DNA from: Gilliamella sp. App4-10
Lineage (GTDB): Bacteria; Pseudomonadota; Gammaproteobacteria; Enterobacterales; Orbaceae
NCBI RefSeq assembly: GCF_001690495.1
Contig: NZ_LZGS01000035.1
Coordinates: forward strand, 496,001 to 560,000
Reading direction: 5' to 3'
DNA: 64,000 nucleotides
How positions within the stretch are numbered: the first letter of the stretch is position 1; every line of letters begins with the position of its first letter. A model generated the notes under the pieces. It saw only the letters and a program-made list of their open reading frames with translations. It was not told the DNA's origin and did no database searches. Positions 20,583-28,334 of this stretch are shown here, piece by piece. The position numbers and the translations under genes are program-made.

Positions 20583-22361
20583 TTAATAAATAATCATTTG
20601 GCCATCAACTTGGCGATCTGGTTTTATATTCATCGTTCTAAGAACACCGCCCATAATTCGGCTAAAAACAGGTGCAGAAACCGACCCGCCATAATATTGA
20701 CCTGCTTTTGGGTTATCAATCACAACGACAAGAGAATATTTTGGCTCTGTTGCAGGGGCAATACCTGCGGTATACGCTAAATATTGATTAACATACCGCC
20801 CACCAGATAACTTTTTCGCTGTTCCTGTTTTAACCCCCACACTGTAACCAGGAACCGAAGCTTTAGTACCTCCCCCAGTAACAGCCACCGCTTCCATTAA
20901 TTGAACGACTGTTTTAGCTACTTTTTCAGCTACTACACGTTGACCTTTTACAGGCTCTGTGACTTTTAAAATTGATACCGGTCGATAAATTCCATAACTA
21001 CCAATGGTCGCATAAGCTCTTGCTAGCTGTAATGGTGTAACACTTAACCCATACCCAAATGCAAATGTCGCTCGTTCAATATCAGCCCATTTTCTGGTTC
21101 TATCAGCTGCAATTGAGCCACTAACCTCACCACCTAAACCTAACCCCGTTGGTTGACCCAATCCAAAGCGGCTATAGAACTCTACAAGATCGCCCTGCTG
21201 CATTTGTAAAGCTAATTTACTTACACCAACATTACTTGATTTTTCCAAGATACCAGCCAAATTGAGTGCTTTTTGATATGACACATCCTTAATTTCATAG
21301 CGATTAACATAAAATGGTCTAGTGTCAATAATGGTATTTAAATTAGCTATTTTCTTTTCTAAAGCTGCCATTACCACTAAAGGTTTAACCGTAGAACCTG
21401 GCTCAAACGCATCAGTAACAGCTCTATTTCTCAATAAATTATAATCAATTGATGAACGATTATTAGGATTATAAGATGGACTGGTTGCCATCGCTAAAAT
21501 CTCACCCGTATGTACATCAATTAATACCGCTGTTCCACTATCTGCTTTGTTAAATTCAACAGCTTGACTAAGTTCACTATATACTAGCGATTGTAAACGT
21601 GCATCTATACTTAATGTTAAATCCGATGCTGTTTCACTTTCTGTACGTTCTAATTCTTCAATTACGCGACCAATTCGGTCACGTCTTACTATTCTTTGCC
21701 CAGATTCACCAATTAGCCATTTATTGAAACTTTTTTCGATACCCTCAGAACCTTTTTCAGTACCATTTTCATCAATATCTGTTAAACCAATTAATTGAGC
21801 TATATTTTCAGCTGCTGGATAATAACGTTTAGATGTTTTCGCAAATGAAATTCCTGGTAATTTTAGTTTTTTTAAATAGTCAGAAATTGTTGGCGTTACT
21901 TGTTTAGATAAATAAACAAACCTCATTGACGAATTACCTAATTTTTGCTCTAGTGTTGACATTGGAATTTTCAGCGTTTGGGCTAACCCTTGCCACCTGA
22001 TATCATCCGCTTTAATCCCCCCTTTTTGTACAACAATTTTAGGATCCGCCCAAACATCAAACATTGGCACACTTACTGCTAACGCACGCCCATTACGATC
22101 GGTGATCATTGCTCTTGGTGCATCCATTTCTTGGTGACGAAGTGAACGCTTATTACCTTCGGCAATGAGTTTATCCGGTTCAATAATTTGCAGCAATGTC
22201 ATTCGAACAATAAGGCACATAATCGCCAAAATAATAAGACCATATACAATATAAAAACGATTTGGTGTAAAAAATTGTTTTTTACTATTCAACTTATTAG
22301 CTTTATTGGTTCTTGAAGCCTTTTTAGTTTTGCCTTTTTTATATTTAGTGACAGGTTTCAT
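20583..22361 (-). CDS. ftsI: Septal transpeptidase FtsI (PBP3)
   Basis: Class B penicillin-binding protein that crosslinks septal peptidoglycan; works with FtsW. It has 592 residues: a basic tail, one membrane helix at about 36-58, the pedestal domain, and the transpeptidase domain. Active-site motifs are intact: Ser323-Thr-Val-Lys326 in FEPGSTVKPL, Ser375-Ser-Asn377 in EKSSNVG, and Lys511-Thr-Gly in VKTGTAKK. The start codon overlaps the end of ftsL by one base. The N-terminal tail is unusually Lys-rich (KKGKTKKASRTNKANK). Confidence 0.97.
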   Translation of the reverse strand: MKPVTKYKKGKTKKASRTNKANKLNSKKQFFTPNRFYIVYGLIILAIMCLIVRMTLLQIIEPDKLIAEGNKRSLRHQEMDAPRAMITDRNGRALAVSVPMFDVWADPKIVVQKGGIKADDIRWQGLAQTLKIPMSTLEQKLGNSSMRFVYLSKQVTPTISDYLKKLKLPGISFAKTSKRYYPAAENIAQLIGLTDIDENGTEKGSEGIEKSFNKWLIGESGQRIVRRDRIGRVIEELERTESETASDLTLSIDARLQSLVYSELSQAVEFNKADSGTAVLIDVHTGEILAMATSPSYNPNNRSSIDYNLLRNRAVTDAFEPGSTVKPLVVMAALEKKIANLNTIIDTRPFYVNRYEIKDVSYQKALNLAGILEKSSNVGVSKLALQMQQGDLVEFYSRFGLGQPTGLGLGGEVSGSIAADRTRKWADIERATFAFGYGLSVTPLQLARAYATIGSYGIYRPVSILKVTEPVKGQRVVAEKVAKTVVQLMEAVAVTGGGTKASVPGYSVGVKTGTAKKLSGGRYVNQYLAYTAGIAPATEPKYSLVVVIDNPKAGQYYGGSVSAPVFSRIMGGVLRTMNIKPDRQVDGQMIIY

Positions 22362-22744
22362 TATTTACTCTTTATCACAATAACTGTTTCATTTTGTGGG
22401 GTCACATAAGACATACCTAATTGACTCTTAGCTTTCTCTTCAACACGTTTTGGATCTGCAAGAACATTTTCTTCAATAACTAAATTCCGCCATTCACTTT
22501 CTAATACATCTTGTTCTAATAAAAGTTGCTCACGCTCAAATAACTGTTTACGAACCTGTTGCGTTGTTATTAATACAGCACCAGCAGAAATAATAATCAT
22601 TACCAGTAATAACAATGAAATTTTTTGATGTCTGAATAAATCACCAATAATTAAACCAAATAAACTTTTACTTGGTCTTTTTTGAATATCTTTATCAATA
22701 TAAGTTTTATCTCGAAAATTATCATTGTTTTGGTTGCTATTCAT
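22361..22744 (-). CDS. ftsL: Cell division protein FtsL
   Basis: Small bitopic protein of the FtsQLB subcomplex that activates FtsWI. The 127 residues have a cytoplasmic tail of about 38 residues, one membrane helix ([19 protein letters not shown], about 43-61), and a periplasmic coiled coil ([25 protein letters not shown]) with leucines in heptad-like spacing. The end ([19 protein letters not shown]) is the usual FtsL tail. The start lies 8 bases inside the rsmH end. Confidence 0.94.
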   Translation of the reverse strand: MNSNQNNDNFRDKTYIDKDIQKRPSKSLFGLIIGDLFRHQKISLLLLVMIIISAGAVLITTQQVRKQLFEREQLLLEQDVLESEWRNLVIEENVLADPKRVEEKAKSQLGMSYVTPQNETVIVIKSK

Positions 22745-23675
22745 TTTTCCTTTCTGCTACCCTTAATATTGCGCTTCGAGAACGAGGGTTATTATTAATT
22801 TCAATAGTATTAGGCTTAATTTTGCCAAGCGATTTTAATTTAGCACCACCATATTCTTTAATTTGTTGCACAGTTAGTGGCAATCGAGCAGGTAAATCTG
22901 GACCTTTACTTTGTTTACTAATAAATTGCTTTACAATTCTATCTTCCAAAGAATGAAAGCTAATAACCGCTAATCTTCCTTGATTTGCAAGCAAGGATAA
23001 ACTGCCAGTTAATGCTTGCTCAACTTCTTCCAATTCACTATTAATATAAATTCGAATAGCCTGAAAACTACGTGTAGCTGGATGCTTATTTTTATCTTTT
23101 CTTGGTGTTGCTTTTTCAATTAAATTAGCCAACTCCAAAGTACGGGTGATCGGCGAAACTTTATTTTGCTCCACGATCGCTCGAGCAATACGCTTGGCAA
23201 ATTTCTCTTCACCAAATGTCTTTAAGACCCACGCGATATCGTCTTCATCACTGCTGAGTAACCATTCACTTGCTGTTAAACCTTTATGGTTATTCATACG
23301 CATATCAAGTGGTCCATCACGCATAAAAGAAAATCCCCTTTCGGGGTCATCAAGTTGTGGCGATGAAACACCAAGGTCTAACAAGATGCCATCAATCTTA
23401 CCCATTAGTTCAAGTTTATCAATATATTGGTACATATTTGAAAACTCACCACGAATAAAAGCAAATCGAGGATCTGTTATCTGTAAGGCAACTTGCTCAG
23501 CACGCTCATCACGATCAATAGCAATCAACCGACCTTGTGCACCAAGTTGGTCAAGTATTAAACGAGAATGACCTCCCCGTCCAAAGGTACCATCAACATA
23601 AATACCATCTTTTTTTATATTTAATGCTTTTATAGCTTCGTTTAATAAAACAGTTGTATGTTGATAATCCATCAA
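22737..23675 (-). CDS. rsmH: 16S rRNA (cytosine-1402-N4)-methyltransferase
   Basis: SAM-dependent N4-methylation of C1402 in 16S rRNA; also called mraW. The 312 residues begin with [14 protein letters not shown] and the SAM-binding [15 protein letters not shown] (about 28-42). They continue with [30 protein letters not shown] and the end motif LEDRIVKQF. It lies 16 bases after mraZ and overlaps ftsL by 8. The pairing mraZ-rsmH at the head of the dcw cluster is nearly universal. Confidence 0.97.
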   Translation of the reverse strand: MMDYQHTTVLLNEAIKALNIKKDGIYVDGTFGRGGHSRLILDQLGAQGRLIAIDRDERAEQVALQITDPRFAFIRGEFSNMYQYIDKLELMGKIDGILLDLGVSSPQLDDPERGFSFMRDGPLDMRMNNHKGLTASEWLLSSDEDDIAWVLKTFGEEKFAKRIARAIVEQNKVSPITRTLELANLIEKATPRKDKNKHPATRSFQAIRIYINSELEEVEQALTGSLSLLANQGRLAVISFHSLEDRIVKQFISKQSKGPDLPARLPLTVQQIKEYGGAKLKSLGKIKPNTIEINNNPRSRSAILRVAERKNE

Positions 23676-23691
23676 TCTTTTACTCTTATAA

Positions 23692-24138
23692 TTAAATAGT
23701 TAAACTTTTCAAATTATCTGATAAGTTTTCAATATCGGTTGGTAATGCAGCAATATCATCGTTAATTTGTTGATACCAAATCGCCTCATCCCAAATTTCA
23801 AATTTATTAGATTGACCAACAAACATTGTATTTTTTTCTAATTTTGCATAAGTACGTAACGAAGGTGGCAATAAAATTCGACCTGAACTGTCCATCAAAC
23901 ACTCAGTTGCATAACCCAATAACAATCGCTTAATTCTACGTTCAGCTTCTACAATCGTTGATAATGTTGCAAGCTGTTGTTCGATACATTTCCATTCAGA
24001 CAGAGAATAAAGCGTCAAACAAGAATGGTATAAACCAATTGTGCAAACCATACCTTCAGACAAAGATTCACGGTAACGAGTAGGAATTGCTAACCGTCCT
24101 TTATTATCTAAATTGACCGAAATTGCACCACTAAACAT
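23692..24138 (-). CDS. mraZ: Transcriptional regulator MraZ
   Basis: First gene of the dcw cluster. It makes a ring-forming DNA-binding protein with two AbrB/SpoVT-like folds that represses its own operon in E. coli. The 148 residues contain the paired motifs [15 protein letters not shown] (about 10) and [17 protein letters not shown] (near 87), the two DxxGR repeats expected. Its promoter region holds four operator repeats in exact 10-bp register at 24217-24251, supporting autoregulation here. Confidence 0.96.
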   Translation of the reverse strand: MFSGAISVNLDNKGRLAIPTRYRESLSEGMVCTIGLYHSCLTLYSLSEWKCIEQQLATLSTIVEAERRIKRLLLGYATECLMDSSGRILLPPSLRTYAKLEKNTMFVGQSNKFEIWDEAIWYQQINDDIAALPTDIENLSDNLKSLTI

Positions 24139-24216
24139 GAAAGTACCATTATTTATAAATTTCTTGTTAATTTTTATTTAATATAAATTATCAAGTTAAT
24201 TAAATAATCTATTTTT

Positions 24217-24251
24217 ACCACTAACCCCCACTTTTTACCACAAATTCTCAC
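24217..24251 (-). promoter_or_regulatory. MraZ operator: four GTGRN-type repeats, 10-bp period
   Basis: On the minus strand the order is GTGAG, GTGGT, GTGGG, GTGGT, each followed by a 5-base spacer (plus-strand complements start at 24217, 24227, 24237 and 24247). This is the spacing bound by MraZ rings in E. coli. It lies about 80-115 bases before the mraZ start. Confidence 0.8.
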
Positions 24252-24345
24252 AAAATAATAGGTTGTTGGTTAATTATTTATAAAAGATTGGTTTTCTTCC
24301 TCAAAATGAACAAATATCACAAAAAATCATAGACGGAAACATATT

Positions 24346-24481
24346 ATAGTTAAAAAATTTAAAGGACAGTTTAAAACAACAATTGGTAAATTGTGCCTTA
24401 ACCAATGCCTACCTTTTTATTGGCGAGTTAGCTAAACATTTTGGAGTAGGCGAAGCAACATTAGATGAGTGAATTAGCTAG
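24346..24481 (+). pseudogene. Relic of an IS3-family orfA
   Basis: Translation from 24346 gives IVKKFKGQFK; after a one-base shift it continues KQQLVNCALTNAYLFIGEL and then AKHFGVGEATLDE, then stops. This parallels the OrfA at 31424-31705 (MVKKFSIEFK, KQQPVDYALSHAHLSISEL, SNHLGVGKSTLDK). The start codon is ATA, there is one frameshift and two stops. It is an old copy of the same IS type, left at the edge of the island. Confidence 0.75.
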
Positions 24482-24522
24482 TTTTTACGACACAAAAAAT
24501 TATCTATATCAAAAAAATATTA

Positions 24523-25404
24523 GGGGCTGTTGATCTTTACTGTACATAAATTTCTCAACAATACATTGGCAGCCACATTAACATAAATGCCAGTTATACC
24601 ATACTGGCATAATTCCTTTCTAATTTATCGTATCTAGTTGATATTGAACGATATTTATTGATTCTAGCAAAGGCATTCTCGACTAAATGACGATAGCGAT
24701 AAAGGCACCTATCCATACTGCTTTTATCTATATCCTTACCATAATTACGTTTAGCAATCACCATTCGTCCGCCTTTTTGACGAACAAAGCACCGAAAAGG
24801 CTCGCTGTCATAACCTTTATCGGCTATTACTGTATTCACTTCATCGAGCTTTCCAACTAGGTTTTCTGCATAAGTGATATCATGTCGTTGTCCTTCAGAA
24901 AGCTCAAAACAAATAGGCAAACCACCACTATCAACCGCAAGATGAATTTTAGTTGAATGACCACCACAGCTCTGATCTATTTGCTCGGAATGCTCCGTTG
25001 CAGCACCTGTACTATGTTGATGAGCCCTGATAATCGAGCCATCTAGGAACACCCATTCAAAATCCGCTAGTTGTGATAAATGTTTGAAAATATCAACTAA
25101 TATTCCTTTTTTAGACCACAAATTAAATCGTCTATAGACGGTGCTCCATTCACCAAACTCTTCTGGCAAATCTCGCCAAGGAATACCGGTTCTCATTCGG
25201 AAAAGGAGCCCTTCAAACGTCATCCGATGCTCGGATTTATTATAAACTCGGCCGGTATTTTTCATTATTTGTAGTAGCTTTTCCCACCGTTTATCTGTTA
25301 GCATTGTTCTTGGCATGATGAATCGAGTTAGGGTTGTTTTTTGCAGAATTATTATAACTCACATCATGCCGTCTAAAAAATAATCACGAAAGATCAACAC
25401 GCCC
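24523..25404 (-). mobile_element. IS5-family insertion sequence, 882 bp, apparently complete
   Basis: Inverted ends are GGGGCTGTTGATCTTT (24523-24538) and, on the opposite strand, GGGCGTGTTGATCTTT ending at 25404: 14 of 16 positions agree. Both ends are flanked by TA (24521-24522 and 25405-25406), consistent with the 2-bp target duplication of the IS427 group. One transposase gene fills the element on the minus strand. Confidence 0.85.
24594..25316 (-). CDS. IS5-family transposase
   Basis: DDE transposase of 240 residues occupying nearly all of the IS element. The N-terminal DUF4096-type domain reads LTDKRWEKLLQIM and MRTGIPWRDLPEEFGEWSTVYRRFNLWSKKG. Catalytic residues are seen as Asp in FLDGSIIRAHQHS (about 95), Asp in VIADKGYDSEPFR (about 166), and Glu in HLVENAFARINKYRSISTRYDKL (about 214). 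Unlike many IS427-group elements, which need a frameshift, the gene is one open frame. No internal stop is seen, and matching ends and target duplication suggest recent, possibly still active, insertion. Confidence 0.93.
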   Translation of the reverse strand: MPRTMLTDKRWEKLLQIMKNTGRVYNKSEHRMTFEGLLFRMRTGIPWRDLPEEFGEWSTVYRRFNLWSKKGILVDIFKHLSQLADFEWVFLDGSIIRAHQHSTGAATEHSEQIDQSCGGHSTKIHLAVDSGGLPICFELSEGQRHDITYAENLVGKLDEVNTVIADKGYDSEPFRCFVRQKGGRMVIAKRNYGKDIDKSSMDRCLYRYRHLVENAFARINKYRSISTRYDKLERNYASMV

Positions 25405-25431
25405 TAATTTATCATTAATATAATTATCATT

Positions 25432-26253
25432 TTAAATGATAGTGTCATTAAAGTTTCTCCATGGGTGGTTATTTCTCATCGCTTTTTGATAATTACTTGG
25501 AGTTACCCCGAAATTTCGACGGAAAATAGCAATAAAACCACTAATATTATCATAACCTAAATTTAAAGAAATTTCTGTGATAGGTCTGCCCGCAACAAGC
25601 AACTCTAAAGCTTTTAACATACGTAGTTTCTGTCGCCATTCTGTGAAATTAAATCCAGTTTCATTTGTAAATCGACGAGTTAATGAGCGTCGAGAAATCC
25701 CAGCCCAAACGCTCCATTCATTAATGTTTCTATCGTCACTAGGATTATTAGACAAAGCTAAAGCAATTTTTAACAAACGAATATCTTTTGGCATTGGGAG
25801 TGCTATCTCAACTTGAGGGATTATACTAATCTCGTCGACAATCACTGCCATCAATCGCTTATGCTCGGGTTGCAATTCTGAATTATTCCATGTCATGGTT
25901 CGGGTAATTGCTTCACGCAATAGACTAGATAATTCTAGCATGCAGGGTTTATTCGGCAGATTATTACATTCGCTTTTTTGTATATAGATACTCCATCCGT
26001 GGAATGGCCCATGTGATCCGAGAAGAGAATGCTGTGTATCTGGAGGTATCCATATACCATGAGTTGCGGGTATTACCCATTGACTACTTTCCACTTCAAT
26101 TGAAATTAAACCTTGTAATGTACCAGCTAGTTGTCCTCTCGAGTGATGATGAAGTTCTGTTACTTTCACTGATGGGGATTTGAGTGATGCCGATATAATC
26201 ATAGGTTCGTTATCAGAAGAAGCGACCTCTGGAGAAATGAGTGAAATATTCAT
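25432..26253 (-). CDS. AraC-family regulator divergent from the cyclodipeptide cluster
   Basis: Transcriptional regulator of 273 residues. The N-terminal cupin-like sensor half contains LHHHSRGQLAGTLQGLISIE and WVIPATHGIWIPPDTQHSLLG, the pattern of the NimR/YeaM type of AraC proteins. The C-terminal DNA-binding half (about 170-262) has two helix-turn-helix units: NEWSVWAGISRRSLTRRFTNETGFNF and PITEISLNLGYDNISGFIAIFRRNFGVTPSNYQ. GAGG lies 9 bases before the ATG. It is transcribed away from the cyclodipeptide synthase gene with 236 bases between, and an inverted repeat at 26290-26318 lies in that gap. It is therefore the likely local regulator (inferred). The ligand is unknown, but the cluster product or its precursor is a fair guess. 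Confidence 0.9.
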   Translation of the reverse strand: MNISLISPEVASSDNEPMIISASLKSPSVKVTELHHHSRGQLAGTLQGLISIEVESSQWVIPATHGIWIPPDTQHSLLGSHGPFHGWSIYIQKSECNNLPNKPCMLELSSLLREAITRTMTWNNSELQPEHKRLMAVIVDEISIIPQVEIALPMPKDIRLLKIALALSNNPSDDRNINEWSVWAGISRRSLTRRFTNETGFNFTEWRQKLRMLKALELLVAGRPITEISLNLGYDNISGFIAIFRRNFGVTPSNYQKAMRNNHPWRNFNDTII

Positions 26254-26289
26254 TTATATGGCCTCTAAGTAATATTTTGTGGCTGGAAT

Positions 26290-26318
26290 TAGTTAGTAAT
26301 TTTTTGTTTTACTAACTA
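26290..26318. promoter_or_regulatory. Inverted repeat, candidate operator of the AraC regulator
   Basis: TAGTTAGTAA (26290-26299) and TTACTAACTA (26309-26318) are perfect 10-bp inverted arms separated by 9 bases, centre-to-centre 19 bp. The repeat lies 37-65 bases before the regulator start and 172 before the synthase start. No T-run accompanies it as a terminator would need on the plus side. Confidence 0.5.
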
Positions 26319-26489
26319 TCCTAAATTAGCCCAACTTAATTCAAATAAAATAAATATAACTATATATATTAAAAATAAATTAGCAATAAATCATGAATGA
26401 TTTAAAAAAAATATTATTTAATATAATTGATTGAAATAATTAATGTTATATATATTTTTATTAGCTAGCTGTCTAGAAAGAGGTATAAA

Positions 26490-27128
26490 ATGAAAGGAAA
26501 ACATGTTTTATTTGGCATAAGCCCTTTTAATTCCAAATTTAATGAAAATTACATTAAAAATATGTTGGAGTGGGGGTTTGATAATTATGATCATGTAGAT
26601 GTTTTACATCCACATGAAGAGGCTAAGTATCTTTTAATAGGAGCTGGAGATAATGAGGTAAAAGCACGTAAAAAATCACGAAAAGAATTTTATCGAATTG
26701 AAAGAGCTATTAATAATTATTTATCAATGTTTGGTCATGATTTTTTTGCAAAAAGAATATTAAAATTTTCCGATTTTTATGCTGACGAATTGTATAAAAA
26801 AAATGTAGAGATAATAAAAGAAGATTTTAAAAATAATGAGAATTTTCACTCATTATGTATAACTCAGTCATATAAAGCTATTTTGAATAGAAAAAACGCC
26901 ATCAGTAAAACATCTGAAATAAAAGAACAGGATATTATTATTGCTACAGAATATATAATAAGAGAAATTCCTTTTATTATTTCCCCTTCTTTATTGTCAT
27001 CTTCACTAACTAGTCTGCATATATCTTATTACTGTTCATGGCCAATAGCTGATTATGTTTATGCTGGAAAGTTAAGTATCAGCCCTAGTTCAGATACAAA
27101 AATTATTGTTAAAGATCATTCAATTTAA
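26490..27128 (+). CDS. Cyclodipeptide synthase (tRNA-dependent)
   Basis: Makes a cyclic dipeptide from two aminoacyl-tRNAs. The fold is Rossmann-like, as in class Ic aminoacyl-tRNA synthetases. The 212 residues show the family signature GISPFNSKF with nucleophile Ser11 (AlbC Ser37) and Asn14 (AlbC Asn40). The basic helix KARKKSRKEFYRIER (58-72) corresponds to the tRNA-binding patch. Tyr155 and Glu159 in ATEYIIREIPFI match AlbC Tyr178 and Glu182, and Tyr180 in SYYCSWP matches Tyr202. The residue after it is Tyr181, where NYH-type enzymes have His. AAGAGG lies 6 bases upstream. A CypX-like P450 starts 23 bases downstream, which favours cyclo(Leu-Leu) as product by analogy to Bacillus YvmC; the substrate cannot be read directly. 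Length is at the short end of the family. Confidence 0.9.
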   Translation: MKGKHVLFGISPFNSKFNENYIKNMLEWGFDNYDHVDVLHPHEEAKYLLIGAGDNEVKARKKSRKEFYRIERAINNYLSMFGHDFFAKRILKFSDFYADELYKKNVEIIKEDFKNNENFHSLCITQSYKAILNRKNAISKTSEIKEQDIIIATEYIIREIPFIISPSLLSSSLTSLHISYYCSWPIADYVYAGKLSISPSSDTKIIVKDHSI

Positions 27129-27151
27129 TTATTAAGTAATATGGAGGTAAT

Positions 27152-28333
27152 ATGTTGACTATGAACAATCATTTTCCAGGAGTGTTGTCTGATGAATATG
27201 GACAAGATCCATACAAATATATTGATTTATTGGATAAAACGGAGAACGTTATTTATGACAAAACTTTAAATGCGCATTTAGCTATTAGTTATGATGCTGT
27301 TCGTAGCATACTTGGAAATTCAGTATTATTTTCAACAAAACCTTTATCTAAAAGAGCTGAGCCAGTAATGAGGGGAAAAGTTCTGGCTCAGATGGAAGGT
27401 AATGAACATAAAATAAAAAAGAGCATGCTCTTACATCAGCTTACCGGTCGTGTGTTGAAAGATTATTATCACCCCAAACTGACAAATCTATGTGATTCAT
27501 TGTTAACAGAAATTATAACTAAGAACAAATTTGATTTTATTTCTGATTTTGGTAATAAATATGCTTTATTAACAACATTCAATATCATTGGTATTGATTA
27601 TAATAAATTAGACTGGTATCTAGAAAGATTAAAACTCATAGTTCAATTTGCGACTGGGTTTAATCTTTCAAAAGAGACTGAAGATATCGCACTATTTGCA
27701 TCTGAAGAATTGGAAAAAGTGATATTGGATTTAATCGATGAACGTAAAAAGTGTGCTGGAGATGATATTATTTCTTTTATTATTCATAATAGTAATGAAA
27801 GTGAAATATTAAGTGATAGTGAGATAGTCGCACTTTCATTAAACATTTTACTTGCAGCTTCAGAACCAGTTGATAAAGTTTTAGCAAATTGTATCTATCA
27901 CCTTTATAGAAATGAATCTTATATTGATCTAGTTATCTCCAATGATTGCAGCACTAATAGTATCTTGCAGGAAAGCTTACGAATTACACCACCTGTTCAT
28001 TTAATTCCACGCCAAGTCGAGGATGATAGTTGTGTTGAAGGTGTTAACTTAAAAAAAGGAGATTTAATATTTTCCTTAATACCATCAGCAAATAGAGATG
28101 AAAAATATTTTGAACACCCAAACACATTCAATCCACGAAGAGAATTTAAGGGACATCTTTCATATGGAGTGGGAATTCATGCTTGTATTGGTGCTCAATT
28201 TGCAAATATGCAATTAAATATCGCCCTTCAAAAATTAGTTTTAATACTTAAAAATTATAAAGAAATTACACCGCCAACGTTCGGTGGAATATATACGCGA
28301 GGCGCAACTCAATATAATCTGGAAAGAGTTTAA
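27152..28333 (+). CDS. CypX-like cytochrome P450 (cyclodipeptide oxidase)
   Basis: Soluble bacterial cytochrome P450 of 393 residues. Heme ligand Cys345 lies in YGVGIHACIGAQFA (canonical FGxGxHxCxG with Tyr for Phe). The K-helix Glu-x-x-Arg is in LQESLRI. The I-helix reads LLAASEPVDK and lacks the usual acid-Thr pair. Segments KRAEPVMRG, VLAQMEGNEH, PPVHLIPRQ and IYTRGA strongly resemble B. subtilis CypX (CYP134A1), as I recall it, which oxidises cyclo(Leu-Leu) to pulcherriminic acid. GGAGG lies 4 bases before the ATG (a TTG three bases on and an ATG at 27161 are alternatives). It sits between the cyclodipeptide synthase and an exporter, so oxidation of the cyclic dipeptide is the likely reaction; redox partners are not encoded here. 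Confidence 0.92.
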   Translation: MLTMNNHFPGVLSDEYGQDPYKYIDLLDKTENVIYDKTLNAHLAISYDAVRSILGNSVLFSTKPLSKRAEPVMRGKVLAQMEGNEHKIKKSMLLHQLTGRVLKDYYHPKLTNLCDSLLTEIITKNKFDFISDFGNKYALLTTFNIIGIDYNKLDWYLERLKLIVQFATGFNLSKETEDIALFASEELEKVILDLIDERKKCAGDDIISFIIHNSNESEILSDSEIVALSLNILLAASEPVDKVLANCIYHLYRNESYIDLVISNDCSTNSILQESLRITPPVHLIPRQVEDDSCVEGVNLKKGDLIFSLIPSANRDEKYFEHPNTFNPRREFKGHLSYGVGIHACIGAQFANMQLNIALQKLVLILKNYKEITPPTFGGIYTRGATQYNLERV

Positions 28334-28334
28334 T

